This document shows, one piece after another, positions 1 to 5,797 of a stretch of 15,329 nt of DNA. The notes under the pieces were generated by a model. The model saw nothing but the letters and a program-made list of their open reading frames with translations. It did no database searches and was not told the origin of the DNA. This stretch comes from Candidatus Nomurabacteria bacterium (GTDB lineage: Bacteria; Patescibacteriota; Minisyncoccia; Phycocordibacterales; UBA10002), in contig CALRDB010000025.1 of NCBI GenBank assembly GCA_943354745.1, positions 1 to 15,329 on the forward strand, in the 5' to 3' direction. A program made the position numbers and the translations under genes. Numbering within the stretch: position 1 is the stretch's first letter; each line of letters begins with the position of its first letter.

Positions 1-1596
1 ACCCACATAGAGCTTGTAGTTCGAGCCGGCTGGAATAGTCGAAGGCACTGTCCAATTAAAGTACATGAATCCTTCTGATTCTCCATCTCTTTGGTCATTT
101 CCAAAAACCTTCGTACCGTCTCTCACGGCATACTGCGTTCCATAGCGTGGACCTGCCGTCTGGTCAGACAGATTGATGGCGATATTCTTTCCGACATTCT
201 TTCCCAACCATTTAATGGCATACACACTGCCAACCTGAATTGTCTCTCCCCCGTTCGGTGAGAGAACAGTAAGAGTCGGCTTGGAAGAACCGCTACCAAA
301 GTTTGCAGAAATCTTCAGACTGCTTAACCCGGAGGTAACAGAGTAACCGGTCGGGTTTGAGGCAGACGCACCATAGATAAGACTGGTAATCTGATACGAC
401 ACTTGCCCGGTTTGTCCTTCGCTCTGGAGCTGGCCGGAAAACCGAAGTGTTCTCGTAGAGCCGGCAGGAATAATGAGGGAAACGCCCGACATGTCACCCG
501 AAAGACTTATCGGAGAGGCGTCACGGCTGTAACTTACCGAGGAAGCATCGGGAGTGAGAACTGCGGTTATATCCGTACCTCGTCCCATATTACTCAAGTA
601 CACAGCAGAGGTTCCTTTGTTAGAGAGAGTGAACGCCATAGTGTAGTAGTAACCGACGGTCAGCCCGCTACTATTTGGAATTGGTGCCCCGAGCAAAGCG
701 GAAGCATTGGAAACGGTAACGTACGGTTCCGAAACGGAAGGAACCGGGGGGATAAGCACCGGACCGACGTAGCCCGTGATATCGAAGCAGTACCCCGCCC
801 CTTTTCCACCACAAGGCTGTGTGTCTGCGCCACTAAATCCTCCAACAAGACCTGATGTGTCAGAATCCGAATCACCTTTCAGACTCTGCGCGTCGCTTCC
901 TTCGAGACTCGCGCCGATATGATAGTTGGTGCACTTCTTTCCGGAACTACTGCATCCTTCCAGAAGCGCTTTATACGAATACTGGTTACCTGTCGGGTCT
1001 TTCGGGACAACAGAGATGATGCTTGTTCCCAGCTCGGAAAGAGATGCAGGGTATGAGCCCTTGGCGTCATAGAAGAGTTCAAGAGCGAGCTGTAGTTGCT
1101 TAATGTCGGCAACTCGGCGCGCGTCCCGCGCACGCACTCGTGCGTCGGATAAACCCTCCGAGCATCCAAGGACATTGAGCTGTGCGCGGGTCGCCGGCCC
1201 CACATATCCGGTCTGATTGATACCGTAATTTTTCTGAAAATCAACAACGAGCGAAGCGGTAGATTCATCGAATATACCTTTATCGCCTTTTTGCTGTCCC
1301 AAGAGTGATTGAAGTTGGCTCACGTCATCTCCCGTGCTTCCAATGCCGAAATTGCGAGAAAATGTAACGCACGAACGTGACGCGGTAGTATTGCTGGAAG
1401 AGCTGGGGGTCCGGCCATAAAGTGAGTCCTCAACATTCTGAAGCACATCCGCACTACCACCAAATGAACGGACAAGCGCGATGATGGCCTGAATCTGACC
1501 ATCAGTGAGAGACGCTGCCTGTACCTGACTAAACGAGAGAGAGAAGCCCGCAAGCGTGAGGAGAGCTATGCTCCAACCGGCTAGATGTTTTTTCAT
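1..1596 (-). CDS. Secreted peptidoglycan-binding / pseudopilin-like protein, 3' part outside window
   Basis: The frame is open from an ATG at 1596 to the window edge: 532 codons, no stop, so the C-terminus is missing. Residues 1-28 form a signal peptide (charged MKKHLAGW start, hydrophobic core, VQAA end). Residues ~78-145 look like a PG_binding_1 domain (IGSTGDDVSQLQSLLG, later GYVGPATRAQL), a fold that binds cell-wall peptidoglycan. Residues ~151-215 (RARDARRVADIKQLQLALEL, then DAKGSYPASL) resemble the globular part of type II secretion/pilin GspG-like proteins, but without the N-terminal methylated helix. Residues ~288-430 look like beta-rich surface sequence. At 445-451 begins the LSPNGGE module also found in the two large surface proteins between fusA and tuf. 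Cysteines 76, 145, 215, 222, 262 and 270 could form disulfides. The gene follows rpsJ but has its own likely promoter. Exact role unknown; an envelope or pilus-related function is inferred. Confidence 0.88.
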   Translation of the reverse strand, partial: MKKHLAGWSIALLTLAGFSLSFSQVQAASLTDGQIQAIIALVRSFGGSADVLQNVEDSLYGRTPSSSSNTTASRSCVTFSRNFGIGSTGDDVSQLQSLLGQQKGDKGIFDESTASLVVDFQKNYGINQTGYVGPATRAQLNVLGCSEGLSDARVRARDARRVADIKQLQLALELFYDAKGSYPASLSELGTSIISVVPKDPTGNQYSYKALLEGCSSSGKKCTNYHIGASLEGSDAQSLKGDSDSDTSGLVGGFSGADTQPCGGKGAGYCFDITGYVGPVLIPPVPSVSEPYVTVSNASALLGAPIPNSSGLTVGYYYTMAFTLSNKGTSAVYLSNMGRGTDITAVLTPDASSVSYSRDASPISLSGDMSGVSLIIPAGSTRTLRFSGQLQSEGQTGQVSYQITSLIYGASASNPTGYSVTSGLSSLKISANFGSGSSKPTLTVLSPNGGETIQVGSVYAIKWLGKNVGKNIAINLSDQTAGPRYGTQYAVRDGTKVFGNDQRDGESEGFMYFNWTVPSTIPAGSNYKLYVG

Positions 1597-1639
1597 AAGA
1601 AGACACTGACAGTTAGTAGTAATGCGTACATAACTCGTA

Positions 1640-1668
1640 ATTTTACGATAAAAATACCTAAACGACAA
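1640..1668 (-). promoter_or_regulatory. Likely sigma-70-type promoter of the peptidoglycan-binding protein gene
   Basis: Read on the minus strand, TTGTCG (1668-1663), a 17-nt spacer and TAAAAT (1645-1640) match the -35/-10 pattern at 4/6 and 5/6. The start site would be near 1633, giving a leader of about 37 nt. The -35 box overlaps the foot of the preceding terminator stem, so termination after rpsJ and initiation here are packed together. Predicted from sequence only. Confidence 0.5.
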
Positions 1669-1698
1669 ACCGCCCCGATGTACATCGGGGCGATTTGT
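1665..1698 (-). terminator. Hairpin terminator after rpsJ
   Basis: A perfect 22-bp palindrome (1671-1692, CGCCCCGATGT and its complement) is extended by ACAAA/TTTGT with one mismatch. On the minus strand it is followed by a moderately U-rich run (GGTTTGTCGTTT). It probably ends the tuf-rpsJ transcript. The perfect symmetry would also let it work in the opposite direction. Confidence 0.6.
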
Positions 1699-1708
1699 TT
1701 CGGTCTCG

Positions 1709-1769
1709 TTCCGTGTTCTTAGTCCCCGCCTGTGCCGAAGCCTCGGCACAGGCGGGTCGCTTCCGTGTT
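1709..1769. repeat. Palindromic element with flanking direct repeats
   Basis: A 14-bp perfect stem with a 4-nt loop (1725-1756; arms CCCGCCTGTGCCGA and TCGGCACAGGCGGG) is bordered by the 9-bp direct repeat TTCCGTGTT at 1709-1717 and 1761-1769. The right repeat abuts the rpsJ stop codon. GC-rich CCGCCTGTGCC-type palindromes resemble dispersed REP-like sequences I recall from Patescibacteria. The direct repeats look like a target-site duplication. No transposase is present. Confidence 0.55.
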
Positions 1770-2156
1770 TTAAAGCATCTTTACATCGATACTCACACCT
1801 GAGGGTAACGAAAGGTTGGTCAGAGCTTCAATGAGTTTCGGGGTTGGATTAATGATATCGATCAATCGCTTATGTACTCTCATCTCAAATTGTTCTCGCG
1901 TATTTTTGTAGATGAAAGACGAACGATTTACCGTGTATTTCTTAATCTCGGTTGGAAGCGGGATTGGGCCTTGTATTGTAGCATCGAAGCGGAATGCGGT
2001 ATCAAGTATCTGTTTGATGGACGCATCAAGGATCTTGTGCTCGTACGCGCGAATGCGAATACGGAGCTTCGGAACCGCTTCAGCTTTTGAAGCCTTTTTA
2101 GCACGAGGCGCTCGCTTTGCCTTTGTTTCCTTTTCAGTTGTGGGTTTGGTTACCAT
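1770..2156 (-). CDS. rpsJ: 30S ribosomal protein S10
   Basis: 128 residues. The S10 core spans ~30-128: KLRIRIRAYEHKILDASIKQ, the GPIPLPT loop, and REQFEMRVHKRLIDI, which are the family's conserved segments. S10 sits in the 30S head, and in other bacteria also pairs with NusB in antitermination. Residues 1-29 form a Lys/Ala-rich extension absent from the usual ~102-105-residue protein. No ATG, GTG or TTG lies at the usual start (codon 28 is GTT), so the ATG at 2156 is kept. No Shine-Dalgarno sequence is visible; the leader is TTCGTA-rich. The gene follows tuf by 105 nt and is probably co-transcribed with it. It is unusual that it is not followed by rplC and the rest of the S10 operon. Confidence 0.96.
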   Translation of the reverse strand: MVTKPTTEKETKAKRAPRAKKASKAEAVPKLRIRIRAYEHKILDASIKQILDTAFRFDATIQGPIPLPTEIKKYTVNRSSFIYKNTREQFEMRVHKRLIDIINPTPKLIEALTNLSLPSGVSIDVKML

Positions 2157-2164
2157 AAATCACT

Positions 2165-2260
2165 ATACGAAAATACGAATTATACGAATATACAAATGGC
2201 TACGAATCAGCATGTCTTCATTTGTTGCCATTCGTTGGACTTTAATTCGTATTTTCGTAT
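2165..2260. repeat. Long inverted repeat filling the tuf-rpsJ spacer (TTCGTA family)
   Basis: The 18-mer ATACGAAAATACGAATTA at 2165-2182 is matched by its exact reverse complement at 2243-2260. The inner 60 nt continue as an imperfect palindrome (ACAAATGGCTACGAAT on one arm against ACGAATGGCAACAAAT read from the other). The whole tuf-rpsJ spacer can thus fold into one long AU-rich hairpin. The arms contain TACGAA/TTCGTA units also found before fusA, rpsG and rpmB. Confidence 0.85.
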
Positions 2261-2261
2261 G

Positions 2262-3458
2262 TTAAGCAACAATTTTCGTGACAACTCCTGCGCCGACCGT
2301 CTTGCCTCCCTCTCGGATGGCAAAGCGCATCTTTTCCTCAAGTGCGACGGGGGCGACGAGCTTCACTTTGAAGGTAATCGTGTCTCCGGGCATAACCATT
2401 TCAGTCTTCTCGGGAAGAGTTACTTCTCCAGTAACGTCAGTAGTTCGGATGTAGAACTGAGGCTTGTATCCAGCGAAGAATGGGGTGTGACGACCTCCTT
2501 CCTCCTTCTTCAAGATATACACTTCTGATTCGAAATCGGTATGAGGAAGTGTGGTGCCTGGCTTCGCGATAACTTGACCGCGATGCACCTCTTCTTTCTT
2601 CGTTCCTCTTAGGAGAATACCGGCATTGTCGCCTGCCATACCCTCTTGAAGGTTCTTATTGAACATTTCAATACCGGTGACAGTCGTCTTGCTCGTCGGT
2701 TTGAGACCGATGATTTCGACTTCCTCACCTACTTTCACCCTTCCTCGTTCGATACGTCCAGTAACAACGGTTCCGCGGCCTTCAATTGAGAAAATGTCTT
2801 CAATCGGCATAAGGAACGGCTTGTCGATCTCACGAACAGGGATTGCAATCTGGGTGTCGAGAGCGGCGAGGAGATTTTCAATGCTTTTCACACCTTCAGC
2901 ATCTCCTTCGATCGCCTTGAGAGCTGAACCGCGAACAACAGTTGCTGTCTTTCCATCGAACTGATACTTGGTCAAAAGTTCGCGTACTTCTTCCTCGACG
3001 AGGTCGAGGAGGTCTTTGTCGGCAACAAGGTCAACCTTGTTCAAGAAGACGACGATCTGAGGTACGCCAACCTGCTTGGCGAGAAGAATGTGCTCTCGCG
3101 TCTGTGGCATCGGACCATCAACGGCCGACACAACGAGAATAGCACCGTCCATCTGGGCAGCACCGGTAATCATGTTCTTCACGTAGTCCGCGTGTCCGGG
3201 ACAGTCAACGTGCGCGTAGTGACGTGCGTCAGATGAATACTCGACGTGTGAAATCGCAATCGTAATAATCTTCGACGGATCGCGACGGCCTTCCTTCTCG
3301 GAGGCCTTAGCAACTTCGTCGTAGGAGATGGCTTTCGCCAAACCCTTCTTCGCCTGAACGGAGCAAATAGCGGCGGTGAGTGTCGTCTTCCCGTGGTCAA
3401 CGTGACCAATGGTTCCGACGTTCACGTGCGGCTTGTCTCTCTTAAATTCCTCTGCCAT
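2262..3458 (-). CDS. tuf: Translation elongation factor Tu
   Basis: 398 residues, the normal EF-Tu length. It delivers aminoacyl-tRNA to the ribosome using GTP. Visible motifs are the P-loop GHVDHGKT (18-25), DCPGHADY (85-92), NKVD (140-143), SALK, domain 2 GRGTVVTGRIERG, and the ending EGGKTVGAGVVTKIVA. I start at the ATG at 3458 because MAEEFKRDKPHVNVGTIGHV matches the family N-terminus; a longer frame from 3506 adds 16 unrelated residues. An AAAGG sits about 11 nt upstream as a possible ribosome site. The switch-I area reads GRRDPSKIITIAISH in place of the usual RGITI-type sequence, keeping the key threonine (T66). It has its own likely promoter, with rpsJ downstream. Confidence 0.98.
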   Translation of the reverse strand: MAEEFKRDKPHVNVGTIGHVDHGKTTLTAAICSVQAKKGLAKAISYDEVAKASEKEGRRDPSKIITIAISHVEYSSDARHYAHVDCPGHADYVKNMITGAAQMDGAILVVSAVDGPMPQTREHILLAKQVGVPQIVVFLNKVDLVADKDLLDLVEEEVRELLTKYQFDGKTATVVRGSALKAIEGDAEGVKSIENLLAALDTQIAIPVREIDKPFLMPIEDIFSIEGRGTVVTGRIERGRVKVGEEVEIIGLKPTSKTTVTGIEMFNKNLQEGMAGDNAGILLRGTKKEEVHRGQVIAKPGTTLPHTDFESEVYILKKEEGGRHTPFFAGYKPQFYIRTTDVTGEVTLPEKTEMVMPGDTITFKVKLVAPVALEEKMRFAIREGGKTVGAGVVTKIVA

Positions 3459-3682
3459 AACGTGTAGTACCTTTGTTGCGTAAACGCGAGAACGTTCCTT
3501 GCGCAATAAAGCTACGAATTAAGACTAAAATTGATAATCAAATAAATGCCATTGCGCGTACGCAATGAAACCCCCGGAGTCCCAGGGAAATTGCATGTCT
3601 GGCTATACTACCAAAGCAACTCTAAATATGCAACGAACGGCCCGATACATTCACTATATAACGGCAACGCCTGCTTTTTCTA
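3459..3682 (-). other. tuf 5' leader and promoter region
   Basis: This non-coding stretch precedes tuf. It holds the predicted tuf promoter (3605-3633), then a ~140-nt leader with a clean hairpin at 3550-3567 (CATTGCG/CGCAATG, 4-nt loop), a GC-rich CCCTGG...CCGGGGG segment (3571-3588) that could pair weakly, an 11-bp palindrome TTGATAATCAA (3531-3541), and a single TTCGTA unit (3512-3517). I searched both strands for a tRNA, a common neighbour of tuf, and saw none. Confidence 0.5.
3605..3633 (-). promoter_or_regulatory. Likely tuf promoter
   Basis: On the minus strand, TTGCAT (3633-3628), a 17-nt spacer and TAGTAT (3610-3605) form a -35/-10 pair, each 4/6 against consensus. The same TTGCAT -35 box is proposed for fusA. 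The implied start near 3598 gives a leader of about 140 nt. Confidence 0.4.
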
Positions 3683-3780
3683 ATAAAAGCGGTTGACCTA
3701 AGGGTAAGCCCTGGCCTTAAGGAACAGACGATGAGCGTACTTCGCAAGGACAAGCCTTGCGGTATTAAACCCTTACATTT
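3683..3780 (-). repeat. Structured 3'-UTR repeat, copy 1 (partly decayed)
   Basis: Homologous along its whole length to 5632-5731, with a 2-nt length difference. On the minus strand it begins 39 nt after the stop of the dockerin-like protein gene. It has the conserved start AAGGGTTTAATACCGC, hairpin 1 (GCAAGG/CCTTGC, 3760-3744), a middle part, hairpin 2 (AGGG/CCCT, 3712-3701) and the end CCGCTTTTAT. Hairpin 1 keeps pairing despite two changed base pairs relative to copy 2; hairpin 2 has lost its two outer pairs. No terminator with a clear U-run follows the dockerin gene, so this element may be its 3' processing or termination signal. Confidence 0.8.
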
Positions 3781-3819
3781 CATTGCTGCACTAGCTCCGT
3801 CCTTAGTAGAAGGGTCTCA

Positions 3820-5493
3820 CTAAAATGGGTATAGAGATAGATATCCTTCAAACAAAGCACCGAATTGAGATACTCCCTTTCTCAAAGATGTTCGAGGTGC
3901 TTCGGTAACGACCGTCGTGAATGAACGAGATGCCTGTGCCCCTCTCCTATCCCTCACGGTAGCCGTAACGATAGAGGTCCCCTCCTTACTAAAGGTGTGT
4001 TTAAAGGGAGTCACCATAGTTCCTCCTATGCTGGTCGTCGAAGCAAGAACGGAGGACTGTGCTGTTCCGTCCCCCCAATTCATCGAGACGGTAAGCGAGA
4101 CATCATCGGGGTCTACCGCGGTTATAGTCCAAACACTCTCCTTCCCCACCTGAAATGAATTCGGGTTATCAATAACAGTGATGAGAGGTGGCGTATTTAA
4201 AGCTTCCACCATAACCGTCACCTGATCGGTTGCGCTTCGCGCACTCCCAGACGCAGAGCATTCCATCGTATAGGTAAGTTTGGCGGGAGAACCAACACTC
4301 TTCGAAATTGAACCATTTGGAGGAAGTACCGCGCCATCAAGCAGACACCTCCCTGCGTTAGAGGTCCAGCTAAGTTTGATATTACTATTCACCGGAACAC
4401 TCACGTTGTCTCCAGCACCGTTCGCACGCAGATCAACCGAAACAGCGGGGCCAGAACAACCGGAAAAAATCTTAAGCGTTTCGTGGAGATATTGATCTAC
4501 CTCAACAAGATCCGAAGAAGTAAGCGTTCCGTTCATGTTCACATCGGCTCGTCTAAATTCATCAGGAGTCGCTACAGAAAGATTGGCGGACAAGTAGGCA
4601 ATCCTCTCCGTGTCTGCGGTGGAAATAATCTGGTCATTATCCGCATCACCAAGGATCCCGCAAGCAAGAGCTCTACGAAGACCTGGGTAGGTTCTTCCGA
4701 TATTAAAAAATTGATCGCTTACGTCACTTGGCGTTTGGTTCGGTATTCGTATTCGAACTTTATAGCGCCCTTCCGGAAAGGCACTCGGAATTGTCCATGA
4801 GTAACTACGCGCCATCGCAGAAAGTGTAGACGTAGGGAGGGCGTACACGACACCTTTCGTATCAAGAAGATCTAAGACAAAGCCGTTCTCTAGAATGGGG
4901 GCTTCATCAACAGACCACAACACTACATGCGGTTCACCTTGTCGCCACACCTCATCGCCATTAGGGGACAGTACACGTAGTCGCAGCCACGAAGAAGCAC
5001 TCGGTGATGGCGACACACCGGGAGTTGAGGCTGAACCTTGCAACCCAGTTGGTGCGGAAACAGGGGTATCCGCAGATTTTGTTTGAGCTTGCCTCACTTC
5101 AAATGGTTTCAGTGCCGATACCGCTTCAGTTGATTTTTCTCCGATAAGATTCACCTGGATAGAAGATGTCTTTGTCTTTCCTGTTGTATTCACACAGGTA
5201 AGTGTAAACGAGCGTGAGCGGGTAATCTTTCCACTCTGCGTACCGACACCCTTCAGTTTATATGCCGCCCAGTCGCCTTTGCACTCTTTGGCTCCCTGAG
5301 AAGACCACCGAAGATCAAGACGACTTTTCGCAGGTAGAAAAAGCGGACCCTTTGAACCGTTAACTGTAAACACAATTGAAAGAACACTCTGACCTAAGGT
5401 GGTGGAGCTCTCAGCAAACACTTGGGTAGCAGAAAGAGAGCACATCCCGAGAAGAAAAAGTGCCAAACATCTTGTAAACCAGCGAGTCAACAT
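3820..5493 (-). CDS. Secreted modular protein with dockerin-like, Ig-like and PKD-like domains
   Basis: 557 residues. Signal peptide 1-28 (hydrophobic core ALFLLGMCSLSAT, VFAES cleavage region). Order of parts: Ig-like module ~36-118 with paired cysteines 71/100; Ser/Pro-rich linker 135-168; LSPNGDE beta-module ~173-266; dockerin-like segment ~277-347 with two calcium-loop motifs, DADNDQIISTAD (283-294) and DVNMNGTLTSSD (317-328); second Ig-like module ~348-430 (cysteines 383/412); PKD-like module ~434-531 with WGDG (473-476). The tail has no LPXTG signal or membrane anchor. Dockerins bind cohesins in other bacteria; no cohesin is seen here, so calcium-dependent docking or simple stabilisation is inferred. 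It follows the 942-aa surface gene, separated by a terminator. The start at 5493 is the ATG directly before the signal peptide. Confidence 0.88.
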   Translation of the reverse strand: MLTRWFTRCLALFLLGMCSLSATQVFAESSTTLGQSVLSIVFTVNGSKGPLFLPAKSRLDLRWSSQGAKECKGDWAAYKLKGVGTQSGKITRSRSFTLTCVNTTGKTKTSSIQVNLIGEKSTEAVSALKPFEVRQAQTKSADTPVSAPTGLQGSASTPGVSPSPSASSWLRLRVLSPNGDEVWRQGEPHVVLWSVDEAPILENGFVLDLLDTKGVVYALPTSTLSAMARSYSWTIPSAFPEGRYKVRIRIPNQTPSDVSDQFFNIGRTYPGLRRALACGILGDADNDQIISTADTERIAYLSANLSVATPDEFRRADVNMNGTLTSSDLVEVDQYLHETLKIFSGCSGPAVSVDLRANGAGDNVSVPVNSNIKLSWTSNAGRCLLDGAVLPPNGSISKSVGSPAKLTYTMECSASGSARSATDQVTVMVEALNTPPLITVIDNPNSFQVGKESVWTITAVDPDDVSLTVSMNWGDGTAQSSVLASTTSIGGTMVTPFKHTFSKEGTSIVTATVRDRRGAQASRSFTTVVTEAPRTSLRKGVSQFGALFEGYLSLYPF

Positions 5494-5525
5494 TTCTTTA
5501 TGCGTTCTTTATTCGTCACGCTTTA

Positions 5526-5534
5526 AGAATAGCA
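5526..5534 (-). promoter_or_regulatory. Possible extended -10 promoter of the dockerin-like protein gene
   Basis: On the minus strand, TGCTATTCT fits an extended -10 (TGn plus TATTCT, 4/6). No good -35 box is seen at the expected distance, only an A-run. It lies between the upstream terminator and the start codon, where a promoter is expected. Confidence 0.3.
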
Positions 5535-5574
5535 CATCCATATATTGTTTTTTTATCGTGTTCTTCCCCGTAGA

Positions 5575-5607
5575 AAAACCGCTCCGACAGTACATCGGAG
5601 CGGTTTT
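5575..5607 (-). terminator. Rho-independent terminator after the 942-aa surface protein gene
   Basis: A perfect 13-bp stem (AAAACCGCTCCGA/TCGGAGCGGTTTT) with a 7-nt loop, followed on the minus strand by a short U-run (GGTTTTTCT). It separates the two surface-protein genes. The A/T-flanked stem could also act in the plus direction. Confidence 0.75.
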
Positions 5608-5631
5608 CAACCTCATCATCTACTCTTTGAA

Positions 5632-5731
5632 ATAAAAGCGGTATTGACCCTGGGGCAAACCCCAGCATAGTGGAACTCGCTTCGCTCGTACTTCGCGGGG
5701 CAGAGCCCCGCGGTATTAAACCCTTATATTT
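5632..5731 (-). repeat. Structured 3'-UTR repeat, copy 2 (intact hairpins)
   Basis: On the minus strand: TATAAGGGTTTAATACCGC, hairpin 1 GCGGGGC/GCCCCGC (5711-5695), an ACGAGCGAAGCGAG spacer, hairpin 2 CTGGGG/CCCCAG (5665-5650), then GGTCAATACCGCTTTTAT. The motif AATACCGC occurs at both ends, framing two perfect stems. It lies 66 nt after the stop of the 942-aa surface gene, in the same orientation as copy 1 at 3683-3780. It could be a REP-type mobile palindrome or a conserved 3' RNA element. Confidence 0.85.
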
Positions 5732-5733
5732 CG

Positions 5734-5790
5734 TCTTCGCTCGGACGCCATGAAAACTAAGAAGTTTTCGCGGCGCTCCTCGCTAGCCGA
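5734..5790. repeat. Hairpin directly after the 942-aa gene stop codon
   Basis: The core is a 7-bp stem GAAAACT/AGTTTTC (5752-5769) with a 4-nt loop. It is prolonged after two mismatches by GGCGTCC/GGAGCGCC-type pairing, and TTTCG/CGAAA lies further out. It precedes the structured repeat copy 2 in the same untranslated region. No counterpart of this core is seen next to copy 1. Confidence 0.5.
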
Positions 5791-5797
5791 AATAAAC

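Noticed and set aside
403..855. 150-residue plus-strand frame opposite the peptidoglycan-binding protein
   Set aside because: The minus frame is open over the whole 1.6 kb with clear domains; the plus frame is an antisense shadow rich in Arg/Ser/Thr.
3459..3506. Longer EF-Tu starting at 3506
   Set aside because: The extra 16 residues do not belong to the family; MAEEFKRDKPHVNVGTIGHV fits the known N-terminus.
3541..3680. Possible tRNA beside tuf
   Set aside because: No combination of acceptor stem, T-loop GTTCRANYC and anticodon arm could be fitted on either strand.
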